Origin: an uncultured Lachnospiraceae bacterium | GTDB lineage: Bacteria > Bacillota > Clostridia > Lachnospirales > Lachnospiraceae | NCBI GenBank assembly: GCA_910584965.1 | Contig: CAJUDZ010000011.1 | Location: 1-64,000 of the forward strand | Direction: 5' to 3' | DNA length: 64,000 nt | In this document: positions 8,501 through 16,417 of the stretch, in pieces | How positions within the stretch are numbered: position 1 is the stretch's first letter | Layout of the letters: the number at the start of each line of letters is the position of its first letter | Position numbers and translations under genes: made by a program | Notes under the pieces: model-generated | Databases searched by the model: none | Told to the model about the DNA's origin: nothing | Seen by the model: the letters and a program-made list of their open reading frames with translations, nothing else

Positions 8501-9421
8501 TTATATCTTTACATGGTTTTGAAACAACGCGGTCAGCAATTTTTCCTCCGTGTCTTCTTCGGCCGCTTCCTGTACTTCATCCCTTTTATGCTGCAAATCT
8601 CCCGACGCTTCCGCCAGTTCCTGCTGTTCTTTCATCGCCTCGATACGTTCCCGCAGCTCTTCCCGGAGCGCATCCAGCTGATCGTCAAAATCTTCCAGAA
8701 GCTTATCCCATTCCTCCACGGAAAATTCGGAATTGCCGATCATATACTTGGGCGGTCCGTTCTTTATCCGGTCTTCGATGAACTCGTAGAATTGCAACAG
8801 CGCTTCTTCCACCGTCAGCGCCTCGTTTTCCTCCGTTTCGTTTTCGCCGCCGGCCGTTTTCTTTTCCCAGGCTTCCAGCGCCGCCCGTTCAATGGGATCT
8901 TCCGTATCCGCCTCCAGCCGGTCGATCTGAACTTCATATCCTTTCAGCGTTCCGTCTTCCATCTTCTGTTCCACATATACGCTGCGGCTGTCTCTGTTTA
9001 TCCGCGCCGCCAGCGTATATCCTTCTGCGGCACAGGCTTCGAAATAATCGCTTTCCTGATAAGACAGATGTTTTGCCTCACAGACTCTGACCGCCTGCTT
9101 TTCATCCGCCGCATCTGTCCGCACGCGGTCTCCTCCGGCTTTACCCGCGCCTTTCACACGGTTGTCTCCGCTTCCCGCTGTGCCTGCTTTTTCCTGCTCC
9201 CGCAGGCCGATGGGCGAAGCCAGATTCCGGTAAGGAAACGCGGCCGAAATCACGGACGCCGCGGATGCCGCATTTTCCTCTCTGACCGAATCGTTTTCCG
9301 CACGGCCGTTCAGGTTTTCGGACAGGCTCCTTGAAAAGCTGCCGCCATGATTTCTGTTGTTTTTTCCGACTCCGTTCGTTCTTTCATAACAAGGCTGTTT
9401 TCCGATTCCATTTACATTCAT
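8501..9421 (-). CDS. Uncharacterised protein with N-terminal NGIG motif (DUF6033-like?)
   Basis: About 306 residues from the ATG at 9421, preferred over the ATG at 9427 because GGAG then lies 7 nt upstream. The start MNVNGIGKQPCYERTNGVG is followed by a Ser/Asn/Ala-rich, probably disordered stretch to about residue 90. Next comes a small beta-rich region near 95-150 that contains YTLAARINRDSRSVYVEQ, then a long acidic helical region (about 180-300) rich in Glu, likely coiled coil. No signal peptide. It resembles uncharacterised Lachnospiraceae proteins that start with NGIG; the DUF6033 label is a memory-based guess. Co-directional with the ECF sigma gene 44 nt upstream. Confidence 0.65.
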   Translation of the reverse strand: MNVNGIGKQPCYERTNGVGKNNRNHGGSFSRSLSENLNGRAENDSVREENAASAASVISAAFPYRNLASPIGLREQEKAGTAGSGDNRVKGAGKAGGDRVRTDAADEKQAVRVCEAKHLSYQESDYFEACAAEGYTLAARINRDSRSVYVEQKMEDGTLKGYEVQIDRLEADTEDPIERAALEAWEKKTAGGENETEENEALTVEEALLQFYEFIEDRIKNGPPKYMIGNSEFSVEEWDKLLEDFDDQLDALREELRERIEAMKEQQELAEASGDLQHKRDEVQEAAEEDTEEKLLTALFQNHVKI

Positions 9422-9465
9422 ACACATTCTCCATTTCTGATTCGGACTAAAAAGGGTTTCATTTT

Positions 9466-9945
9466 TTAATCCGCCAACCTTTTCCTGAGGGCTTCCCTGC
9501 CCCTCTTTAAATTTGTCTTGACTGTATTTTCCGGCATTCCAAGAATCTTCGCAATCTCTTTTATGGAATAATCCTCATAATAGAAAAAGTAAAGGCAGTC
9601 CCGGTATTTGCCGGGCAGCTCCAGCACCTCCCACAAAGTTTCGTCCTCTTTCGTATCGGGAAGCCGAAAGTATGCTTTCTCCTGTTCCGGTATCTTCTCG
9701 ATGCTTACGGTCGTGCTGTTCCATTTGCTTTTCATGATATCCCGGCACAGGTTCACCGTCGTTTTTATGAACCATGCTTTTTCATGCTCTTTATTTTCAA
9801 ACTGCGGCTCGTATTTCAGCAGTCTTACAAACACTTCCTGTGACACATCCTCCGCGTCCGCATGCCGCTTCATCTGCATAAACGCCACCCGGTACACGAG
9901 AGAATACTGTTCCCTGAAATATGCCTCGAATAATTGTCTTGTCAT
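9466..9945 (-). CDS. ECF-type RNA polymerase sigma factor
   Basis: 159 residues, the size of group 4 sigma factors. Region 2 covers about residues 6-72 (YSLVYRVAFMQM, then DAEDVSQEVFVRLL) and region 4 about 105-155, ending in a helix-turn-helix YSIKEIAKILGMPENTVKTN. Such factors direct polymerase to a small regulon on an extracytoplasmic cue. No anti-sigma gene is adjacent on either side, which is atypical. A promoter of the ECF class (TGAAAC-N17-CGTA) lies 30-60 nt upstream, so the gene probably activates itself. The two uncharacterised genes downstream follow closely and may be its regulon. Confidence 0.92.
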   Translation of the reverse strand: MTRQLFEAYFREQYSLVYRVAFMQMKRHADAEDVSQEVFVRLLKYEPQFENKEHEKAWFIKTTVNLCRDIMKSKWNSTTVSIEKIPEQEKAYFRLPDTKEDETLWEVLELPGKYRDCLYFFYYEDYSIKEIAKILGMPENTVKTNLKRGREALRKRLAD

Positions 9946-9976
9946 ATTCTGTCTTTTCGTGCCCCCTCACTGATAA

Positions 9977-10003
9977 TACGAACGATATGGGGAAAAAGTT
10001 TCA
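9977..10003 (-). promoter_or_regulatory. Candidate autoregulatory ECF sigma promoter
   Basis: On the minus strand TGAAAC (10003-9998), 17 bp, then CGTA (9980-9977), followed by TTAT. This matches the -35/-10 pattern known for SigW-like ECF factors of Firmicutes (TGAAAC, 16-17 bp, CGTA). It sits just upstream of the ECF sigma gene starting at 9945. Confidence 0.65.
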
Positions 10004-10086
10004 GGCACGCCAATTTTTTTAATACCTGCGCGCCGCATGACCGCAGACGCCCCGTCTGCGATCAGGAAAAGAGACCGCCCCCATAT

Positions 10087-11601
10087 TCAGTACATATACT
10101 GTGCCTTATAAAAATCCCATCCCGTCCACTGTTCATACATATCCAGAAATTCTTCTTCCGTCAGATATTCCCGGACTACATATTCTCCGTCTTCATTTCG
10201 TTTCAGTTCTTCTTCCGTCTTTGGCCTTTCCCGCAGAAAATAAGTCCCGACGCCGCCTGCGCCGAACGTATCCGGGTACAGTCCGGCATAATAATCTTTT
10301 AATTCCTCTTCATATTCCGTAAACCTGTATCTGACTAACGTATCCGAATATTCCCTGTTCCATTTCGAATCGAAACGGCATTTTCGAAAAACGCTCGTGC
10401 ACGGACCGCCGGATACGCCCCATTCATATACAAGCTCTCCGCCGGCCGTAATAAAAAGGAACTCCATCCCGTCGCAGTCGTCCAGATAGACCATCTCCAC
10501 CATGCCGTCCTGATAAGCATATATCGCATAAACCGCCCGCTTCCGGCCGTTTTCATAATCCGGCATTTCCTCTATCGTCCAGCTGTCTATCAGTTCCGGC
10601 ATCCCGTCCCCGTTGACGTCCATGCGGAGCCACTCGTCCGAACTTTTTCCCCATACATACGGTTTTTCAATGGGACAGACGTCGGACCAGTCCCCCTGCT
10701 CTATCCGGTCGAAAGCCCTGTTACAGGCCGCAAGCTCTTCTTTATCTTTTATCGGATCATACTGTTTTAAAATGTATGGCTCCGCCGTCAGACTGCCGCT
10801 TTTTATGTCCATTTTCCAATTTGCATAATATCGTTTTCCGGTTGCCTTTTCGATGCCTCCCACGTCTCCCGTCACCGTTCCTCCATCGTCCGGGCAAATC
10901 CCGGTAAACTCCGCCGTCACGTTGGAAAAGAACGCCTGACTGCCGGACGCTTCTTTTTCTTTCGCCATACCATATCCCTCACAGAGCATTTCCTCCGCCG
11001 TTCCCGCATCGAAAACTTCTTCTTCCAGTTTCCGCATAACGCTTCTCTTCTCCGACAAAGGCATGCTTCTTATGCTTTCAAAACCGTTATCCCCGGCTAT
11101 TTTTGTATACAGGATTCCCTGTTTTTCATCGACCAGAAAATCTTTGACCGGATAAATCTGAAATTCTTCCTCCGGCGTCCGGATATAAAGCACATACTGG
11201 TTACAGGGAAATGTCTCCGGCACCGCCAGCCAGTAAAGATAGTAAGCATAAACCGCAATCCCCTCCGCCTCATACACGCAGTCACAGTGCCGCAGTTCCA
11301 CGGAATTGGGCGCCGCACATCCCTGGTAGACCACATGGAAACTGCCTTCCGGCTCTTTTGCTCCGTTCGCCGCCTCTTCCGTCGTCCATACCGCTTCCGC
11401 TGTCTCCGGCATCGCGCAGAAAACCTCCGCGGCTATATGGCACACCGCCATTTTCTTCTCTTCCTGCTGCCCGCCCGCATAAACCGCCGCTGTTGTAAAA
11501 AGCGCTGCCGCCGTCATCGCCAGACGTTTCCATCCGGCCCTTCGGCCTGTTATATCCGCCGCCTTCCTTTTTATTTTCCTGATCTTCCGTTCTTCTTTCA
11601 C
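10087..11601 (-). CDS. Uncharacterised exported or membrane-anchored protein
   Basis: 504 residues from a GTG start behind GGGGGGAT. A very basic N-terminus (KEERKIRKIKRKAADITGRRAGWKR cannot be all needed for export) leads into a hydrophobic segment MTAAALFTTAAVYAGG near 30-45, so it is secreted or anchored by a signal peptide. The rest is extracellular, with many aromatic and acidic residues. MDVNGDGMPELID near 325 has the DxNxDG layout of a calcium-binding or FG-GAP/dockerin-like loop. No known family recognised. It ends 140 nt upstream of the ECF sigma gene on the same strand, but the ECF-type promoter between them suggests separate units. Confidence 0.7.
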   Translation of the reverse strand: MKEERKIRKIKRKAADITGRRAGWKRLAMTAAALFTTAAVYAGGQQEEKKMAVCHIAAEVFCAMPETAEAVWTTEEAANGAKEPEGSFHVVYQGCAAPNSVELRHCDCVYEAEGIAVYAYYLYWLAVPETFPCNQYVLYIRTPEEEFQIYPVKDFLVDEKQGILYTKIAGDNGFESIRSMPLSEKRSVMRKLEEEVFDAGTAEEMLCEGYGMAKEKEASGSQAFFSNVTAEFTGICPDDGGTVTGDVGGIEKATGKRYYANWKMDIKSGSLTAEPYILKQYDPIKDKEELAACNRAFDRIEQGDWSDVCPIEKPYVWGKSSDEWLRMDVNGDGMPELIDSWTIEEMPDYENGRKRAVYAIYAYQDGMVEMVYLDDCDGMEFLFITAGGELVYEWGVSGGPCTSVFRKCRFDSKWNREYSDTLVRYRFTEYEEELKDYYAGLYPDTFGAGGVGTYFLRERPKTEEELKRNEDGEYVVREYLTEEEFLDMYEQWTGWDFYKAQYMY

Positions 11602-11774
11602 ATCTTATCCCCCCGCTTCGCCGCACCGGAAATATCCGGCTCTATTTTACAAAACTTTTGCATCATAGTTGCATCATCTTTTTTTCATTTTTTGTAACCA
11701 ATTCCCATTCTCAGTTGTATTATGAGTGAAGGGCCTTTCAAATACAACAGCACAAACGGCAAAAAGGAGCACTC

Positions 11775-12075
11775 ATGAAGCAGTCGGTACAGGAACTGGC
11801 GGCGTTATACCGGAATAATCTGTTTGGCGGCGGAAGGCATGAACAAACACGCTTCCGTTCTGGAAGATGAAAACGGCCGGATCTGGGTCTGCTACTATGA
11901 TCAGAAAACGGATATTACTGAATTTTTCGATCAAAACGTATGCCGGATTTCCATTTCTCATGACGGCGAACCGGTTTATCTGGACATAACTCAGGAAGAA
12001 GACGGTTTTTCTTTTTCCCAGAGCACCAAACCGGAGCATAACAGAAAATCTTATACGATTATCCCGGAAAACTAA
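11775..12075 (+). pseudogene. Small unknown gene with apparent single-base frameshift
   Basis: An ATG at 11775 with a strong AAGGAG site 5 nt upstream opens MKQSVQELAALYRNNLFGG and then meets a stop after 31 codons. Skipping one G in the run near 11827-11834 joins it to an open frame that continues EGMNKHASVLEDENGRIW to a TAA ending at 12075, about 99 residues in total. The second half alone (start TTG 11824 or ATG 11839) has no comparable ribosome site. The likeliest readings are a sequencing indel or a recently broken gene. Product unknown: a short soluble protein with a beta-rich centre. A palindromic terminator follows. Confidence 0.55.
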
Positions 12076-12081
12076 ACCACA

Positions 12082-12107
12082 TAGAAGCAGGCATATGCCT
12101 GCTTCTA
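12082..12107. terminator. Perfect 26-bp palindrome between convergent genes
   Basis: TAGAAGCAGGCAT and its exact complement form a fully symmetrical hairpin between the small plus-strand gene (ends 12075) and the minus-strand MFS gene (ends 12180). No clear U-tract on either side, so termination efficiency is uncertain. Confidence 0.5.
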
Positions 12108-12179
12108 AATCCGTATACACCCCCGTATGGCGGGATGCCCGCGGTTTTCTTCAAAACTCTTTTCGCCATGCGGTCCCCG

Positions 12180-13421
12180 TCAATGGCTTTCCGTAAAAAT
12201 CTTTCCCGAACGCAGCGCGATCACAAGCGACAGGATTCCCGCAAAGAACACTACCGCAAATTCAAAACCCTGACAGATTTCAAACAGCACACCATACAGC
12301 AAGCTTCCCAGCGGCTGTGCGCACATGGAAACGGCCATCATCAGCGCAATGACTTTCCCGATCAGCGACTGCGGCGTCCCGGCCTGTACGAAAGAGATGA
12401 TCTGTACCGAAAAGATTGTCGAACAGACCATAACCAGGAAACAGCATACCGTCAGCACCAGATAATGTACCATTCCGGATACGGAAAAAAGCAGCGCGGC
12501 GCCCGCCGGAAACAGACAAAGCGCGCTGATGACAATCAGATTTCCCGCCTTTTTCACCGAAAGCTTCTTCGCAAAAATGCCTGCGCAGACGCCTCCTGCC
12601 AGTCCGCCCGCCGCAAGCGCTCCCTGCGCAAATCCGTAAAGCGTGTTCGCCCATGACGCCTCCAGGTCAAACACCTCCGTTATCAGGTAAGGCATCCCCA
12701 CATTGATCAGAGCCGACATAAACAGATTGATGCTGCAGGCTGACAGAACCGCCTTCCCGATCATGGGCTTTTCATGCCGGATAAACCGGAAACTTTCTCC
12801 GAAATCCTTTCGCACGATCTCCCATAAACGGCCGTTTTTTTCCTGTTTCACGTAGGGGATTCTGATAAAAATCTCCATCACCGCGGAAAACAGAAAGCAG
12901 CACGTACAGACGGCCAGCACGGCTTCCAGCCCGTATGAACTGTATAAAATCCCGCCGAGTATGGGACCGAGCAGCGACGCAAGGGAACTGATCATATTGA
13001 TGATGGAATTGGCCGCCATCAGATTTTCCTGACCGGCCAGCGCCGGCATGCTTGCGGAAACGGCGGGCTGGTACGCCCCGGCAATTCCGTACAGCAGCAT
13101 CAGCACCGCCGTCAGCATCAGAATCAGATGCTGCCCGTTCATCAGCATATAGAAGGAAAAAACGAGGAGCGCCGTGAGAAAATCCAGCGCCACCATAATA
13201 TTCCGCTTATTGACTCTGTCCGCAACGATCCCGCCCACCGGAGACAGCAGCACCATGGGCAGAAAAGCGCAGGCTGTCACCGCACCATACAGCGCGGAAG
13301 AACCCGTTTTATTCAACAGATACAGCGGCAGCGCAAAACGCAGCGCGGCATTGCCGAACAGAGAAATAATCTGGCCGATGACGACCAGCGTAAAATCTTT
13401 TGAAAACAACTTCTGTTTCAT
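12180..13421 (-). CDS. MFS exporter, macrolide-efflux (MefA-like) type
   Basis: 413 residues, about 12 transmembrane helices. The start LVVIGQIISLFGNAALRFAL is the typical first helix of the enterobactin/macrolide-exporter branch (MFS_3), and GGIVADRVNKRNIM near 60-75 is the conserved cytoplasmic loop between helices 2 and 3. These proteins expel drugs or secondary metabolites by proton antiport. GGAGG lies 8 nt before the ATG. The gene is preceded by a 12-bp-arm operator (13444-13472) and by a TetR gene on the same strand, so expression is almost certainly repressed until a ligand binds the TetR protein. Confidence 0.9.
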   Translation of the reverse strand: MKQKLFSKDFTLVVIGQIISLFGNAALRFALPLYLLNKTGSSALYGAVTACAFLPMVLLSPVGGIVADRVNKRNIMVALDFLTALLVFSFYMLMNGQHLILMLTAVLMLLYGIAGAYQPAVSASMPALAGQENLMAANSIINMISSLASLLGPILGGILYSSYGLEAVLAVCTCCFLFSAVMEIFIRIPYVKQEKNGRLWEIVRKDFGESFRFIRHEKPMIGKAVLSACSINLFMSALINVGMPYLITEVFDLEASWANTLYGFAQGALAAGGLAGGVCAGIFAKKLSVKKAGNLIVISALCLFPAGAALLFSVSGMVHYLVLTVCCFLVMVCSTIFSVQIISFVQAGTPQSLIGKVIALMMAVSMCAQPLGSLLYGVLFEICQGFEFAVVFFAGILSLVIALRSGKIFTESH

Positions 13422-13443
13422 AGCTTATACCTCCATGTTTTCT

Positions 13444-13472
13444 TTATACATACCGCACGACGGTATGTATAA
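13444..13472. promoter_or_regulatory. Operator upstream of the MFS gene
   Basis: Perfect inverted repeat TTATACATACCG (13444-13455) / CGGTATGTATAA (13461-13472) with a 5-bp centre, 23 bp before the MFS start codon. The core ACATACC/GGTATGT recurs in front of the TetR gene (14223-14239). Confidence 0.8.
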
Positions 13473-13526
13473 ATGTTAAAAATGATCTGCCCTGTATGAG
13501 GGCAGAATTCTTTTTCCTGTAACTCT

Positions 13527-14180
13527 TTACCTGTGCTTCTGGTAAACCGCCGTCAGTTCTACCATCCTGTCTGTCAGCTCCTCATCAACGATATCCAGCC
13601 CCAGGCTCTTCATCACCTGACGGAAAAGCAACGTCTTATTCCGGACTTTCTCCACCGAGTCGTCAAATACCATCGGATTCATCCAGAAATTGGCAAGCAG
13701 CATGATAAGCTCCGCCGTCTCCAGCGGATAATCCACCTTAATTGTGCCGTCCGCCATGCCCTGTTCCAGAATCGGCCGAATATAGTTTGGCGCAACCTCC
13801 GATATCGTCTCGCCCAGCATGCTGAATAACAGCCTGGGATTTGCACCGAGATGCGGCGCAACCGTAAAAATATCATCCTGTACGGGCCGGTTAAGGGATT
13901 CTTTGAAAATCGACTGCAGCTTTTCCTTTCCGCTGATGTTCTTCCGGTCACGGATATTCAAAATCATCCGATTGGATTCCTCCGTCATTCTCTCCGTCAC
14001 GGCGACCAGAATATCTTCTTTTGATTTAAAATGGTGGTAAATGGCGCCTTTGCTGAGCCCTCCCAGATGATCGATAATGTCCTGAATCGATGTATGTTCA
14101 TATCCCTTTTCCAGAAACAGCCGGGATGCAACATCCAAAATCAGATTGATCGTTTCTTCCGGGTGCTTATTTCTTGCCAT
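13527..14180 (-). CDS. TetR/AcrR family transcriptional repressor
   Basis: 217 residues. The N-terminal 60 residues form the TetR DNA-binding domain: IQDIIDHLGGLSKGAIYHHF (about 32-51) is the helix-turn-helix followed by the SKEDIL block. The C-terminal three quarters is the variable helical ligand-binding and dimer domain. GGAGG lies 6 nt before the ATG. It is directly upstream of the MFS exporter on the same strand, and both genes carry the same ACATAC-type operator, which points to joint repression and autoregulation. Confidence 0.92.
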   Translation of the reverse strand: MARNKHPEETINLILDVASRLFLEKGYEHTSIQDIIDHLGGLSKGAIYHHFKSKEDILVAVTERMTEESNRMILNIRDRKNISGKEKLQSIFKESLNRPVQDDIFTVAPHLGANPRLLFSMLGETISEVAPNYIRPILEQGMADGTIKVDYPLETAELIMLLANFWMNPMVFDDSVEKVRNKTLLFRQVMKSLGLDIVDEELTDRMVELTAVYQKHR

Positions 14181-14222
14181 GAGAAACCTCCATTTCCGTT
14201 CTCTCTCGAAAAATATTTTTTA

Positions 14223-14239
14223 ACATACCGGTAGTATGT
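14223..14239. promoter_or_regulatory. Operator at the TetR gene transcription start
   Basis: ACATAC (14223-14228, with A before it) and GTATGT (14234-14239) flank a 5-bp centre CGGTA. It has the same half-site as the MFS operator and lies right after the -10 box of the TetR promoter, the usual place for autorepression. Confidence 0.7.
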
Positions 14240-14241
14240 AT

Positions 14242-14271
14242 ATAGTATCATACTACTCTGCCATCTGTCAA
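14242..14271 (-). promoter_or_regulatory. Promoter of the TetR gene
   Basis: Minus strand TTGACA (14271-14266), 18 bp, TACTAT (14247-14242). The predicted start near 14235 falls inside the operator 14223-14239. Confidence 0.7.
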
Positions 14272-14469
14272 CGGAAAGGGGTTGAAATTTTCCGACTCTG
14301 TTGGCACAGATCAGATAAACTGGCAAAATCAGACCCGCATCCGTCGCATTTTCAGCATCAATACGATATAATGAATATGGCACTGATTTTTCAATCGCGA
14401 ATTTGTGCCGACACTGACAGCATCCTGGCCCCAAAGTTCGCAAAATGAGAGAAAGGCATGGTAATTAAT

Positions 14470-15045
14470 ATGACGATACGTCCTGCCGCCGCCGGCGATT
14501 TTGAATCCATCATGAACATCTATTCCTATGCGAGGGAACGGATGCGCCTTACCGGAAACCCCGACCAATGGGGCACGGACAGGCCTCTGCCTGAAACGGT
14601 GTGGAACGATATCCGGCAGGGACAGGCTTATGTCATGACAACGCAGAACCGGATCTGCGGCGTTTTCGCGTTCATCATCGGAACGGAACCGACTTATCAG
14701 CTTATCGAAAACGGCGCCTGGCTAAACGATGCGCCATACGGCACCATACACCGGATTGCCGGAAACGGACAGGCCGGGGGGATTCTGAAAGGCGCCCTTT
14801 CTTTCTGCGGACAGCAGATAAACAATATCCGCATCGATACCCATGACGATAATCATATCATGCAGCATCTGCTTCTAAAATACGGCTTCAGGAAATGCGG
14901 ATATATTTATGTTGATGACGGAAGCCGCAGAATCGCATATCAGAGAATTTCCGAACCACAATATACTACCAGCGTAATAACCGGTACAAATTTCTCATCT
15001 TTTGCCAGGCCCGAAAGAAATTCGTCCGATGTGTCACAGATGTGA
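14470..15045 (+). CDS. GNAT family N-acetyltransferase
   Basis: About 191 residues from ATG 14470 (MTIRPA, the normal GNAT opening); an in-frame ATG at 14458 adds four residues but its AGAAAGG site would be almost touching. Beta strands and helices follow the acetyltransferase fold: residue block MTIRPAAAGDFESIMNIYS, a central GVFAFIIGTEPTYQ strand, then IHRIAGNGQAGGI as the acetyl-CoA pyrophosphate loop (usually RxxGxG/A) and the terminal NIRIDTHDDNHIMQHLLLKY. It transfers acetyl from acetyl-CoA to an unknown small molecule or protein. The last 25 residues extend beyond the usual domain. Confidence 0.88.
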   Translation: MTIRPAAAGDFESIMNIYSYARERMRLTGNPDQWGTDRPLPETVWNDIRQGQAYVMTTQNRICGVFAFIIGTEPTYQLIENGAWLNDAPYGTIHRIAGNGQAGGILKGALSFCGQQINNIRIDTHDDNHIMQHLLLKYGFRKCGYIYVDDGSRRIAYQRISEPQYTTSVITGTNFSSFARPERNSSDVSQM

Positions 15046-15113
15046 TATCAGAATTTCAGGTCCCAGATATGTTTGGAATTATGATAACATAACTTTTTCT
15101 TTTTGTAAAACGG

Positions 15114-15142
15114 TTGACGAAATTCCTGTAAAAGATTATGAT
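15114..15142 (+). promoter_or_regulatory. Promoter of the cobalamin-controlled operon
   Basis: TTGACG (15114-15119), 17-bp spacer, TATGAT (15137-15142). Transcription would start near 15149, exactly where the riboswitch begins. Confidence 0.75.
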
Positions 15143-15149
15143 AAGAGCT

Positions 15150-15345
15150 GGACTGTCCGGGGAAACAGGTGTAAATCCTGTACGAGCCCGTCGCCGTAAG
15201 GCATATAAAACGACATGAACCTGACCCTAAGCCACATACGGGAACAAGCCATTGGAAACATCCGAGAAGGCCGGTTTATGGAATGCCAAGTCGAAATATC
15301 CGGACAGAGCACTTCCCTGTTACAGCCGCGAGCGCCGGCCGGGGG
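15150..15345 (+). ncRNA. Cobalamin (B12) riboswitch
   Basis: The conserved core GGGGAAACAGGTGTAAATCC (15159-15178) with the following GCCCG, and the B12-box-like ATGCCAAGTCGAAATA near 15283-15298, are in the right order and spacing for an adenosylcobalamin-type aptamer. The 3' part CCGGCCGGGGG lies just before the AAGGAG site (15358-15363) of the next gene and can pair with GGCCGG near 15269, so control of translation or termination at this point is plausible. Riboswitches of this class shut off vitamin B12 uptake or synthesis genes when the cofactor is abundant. Confidence 0.9.
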
Positions 15346-15370
15346 AAAATAAAATCAAAGGAGAATCATT

Positions 15371-15865
15371 ATGAGAATGAATCGAAACAGAAAATTATCG
15401 TCATTCATCCTTTGCATGGTGCTGATTGTGGCTATGGCACTCTCTACAACAGGTTGTAATGGCAGTACAAAGCAAAACGCGCCCACCGGCACGGAAACAA
15501 CTGCTGAAACAAAAGCAGATGCGGAAAGCAGCGACAATACGGACAGCTCCCGGTCGGAAAATACCGTTCTCGGAGAAGGCAGCGTCACGTTTCCTTTCAC
15601 CGTCATCGATCAGGACGGTAACGAAACAGTGTTTGAAATCCATACCGACAAGGAAACGGTAGGGGAAGCGCTGGCCGAACTCGGTCTGATTGCGGGAGAA
15701 GAAGGCGATTACGGACTCTATGTCAAGACCGTAAACGGCATCACGGCAGACTACGACACGGACGGCAAATACTGGGCCTTTTATATCAATGGGGAATATG
15801 CGGCGACAAGCGTTGACTCCACCCCGGTTGCGGAAGGAGAAAGCTACTCCTTTCAGGTGGAATAG
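15371..15865 (+). CDS. DUF4430 (transcobalamin-like domain) lipoprotein
   Basis: 164 residues. A signal peptide with lipobox STTGC (Cys near 29) gives a surface lipoprotein, followed by a Thr/Ser/Glu linker to about residue 70. The rest is a DUF4430 domain, recognised by VTFPFTVIDQDG, TVGEALAELGLI, YVKTVNGITADY, YWAFYINGEYA and the end GESYSFQVE; this domain has the fold of the beta domain of transcobalamin and intrinsic factor. AAGGAG 8 nt before the ATG. Being the first gene after a B12 riboswitch, it is probably a cobalamin-capturing surface protein that hands B12 to the membrane component encoded next. Confidence 0.88.
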   Translation: MRMNRNRKLSSFILCMVLIVAMALSTTGCNGSTKQNAPTGTETTAETKADAESSDNTDSSRSENTVLGEGSVTFPFTVIDQDGNETVFEIHTDKETVGEALAELGLIAGEEGDYGLYVKTVNGITADYDTDGKYWAFYINGEYAATSVDSTPVAEGESYSFQVE

Positions 15866-15891
15866 ACCGGTAAAGGAGGCGTAACCCAGAA

Positions 15892-16413
15892 ATGAAGCTC
15901 ACCATCAGGGAAATCGTCGTTTTCGGGATGCTCGGTTCCATTATGTACGCTTCCAAATTTATCATGGAACTGCTTCCCAACATACACCTGCTCGGTGTAT
16001 TCACCGTCGCCTTTACGGTCGTTTACAGAAAAAAGGCATTGTATCCGATTTATACCTATGTGATCTTAAACGGTATGTTCTGCGGTTTTGCGACATGGTG
16101 GCTTCCCTACCTGTATTTATGGACCATTCTCTGGGGTGCGGTCATGCTTCTTCCGCGGCAAATGCCGAAAAAAATCCGGCCATTCGTTTACATGGCGGTC
16201 TGCGCGGCGCACGGCTTTTTATACGGAACGCTCTATGCGCCGGCTCAGGCAGTTTTATTCGGACTGAGTTTAAAAGGCACGGCCGCATGGATTATCGCGG
16301 GCCTGCCCTGGGACTTCATACACGGCGTCAGCAATTTCTTCTGCGGCATTCTGATTATGCCCATCGTCTCTGTTTTAAGGCTGGCGGAAACTATTGGGGA
16401 AACGGACTTCTGA
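15892..16413 (+). CDS. ECF transporter S component, probably for cobalamin
   Basis: 173 residues with about six transmembrane helices, the size of energy-coupling-factor substrate-binding (S) subunits; MKLTIREIVVFGMLGSIMY is the usual first helix with the Ala/Gly-rich face that docks on EcfT. AAAGGAGG lies before the ATG and the gap to the lipoprotein gene is 26 nt. No EcfA or EcfT genes are nearby, so it would use a shared module encoded elsewhere (group II ECF system). Position under a B12 riboswitch makes cobalamin or a precursor the probable substrate, comparable in role to CbrT, though similarity to CbrT was not tested. Confidence 0.85.
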   Translation: MKLTIREIVVFGMLGSIMYASKFIMELLPNIHLLGVFTVAFTVVYRKKALYPIYTYVILNGMFCGFATWWLPYLYLWTILWGAVMLLPRQMPKKIRPFVYMAVCAAHGFLYGTLYAPAQAVLFGLSLKGTAAWIIAGLPWDFIHGVSNFFCGILIMPIVSVLRLAETIGETDF

Positions 16414-16417
16414 ACAC

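Noticed and set aside
10042..10060. Hairpin CGCAGACG-ccc-CGTCTGCG downstream of the exported-protein gene as a terminator
   Set aside because: No U-tract on the minus strand after the stem, so I could not support it as an intrinsic terminator.
11692..11723. Promoter TTGTAA/TATTAT for the small frameshifted gene
   Set aside because: The spacer is 20 bp, too long for a sigma-A promoter without an activator; not listed as a feature.
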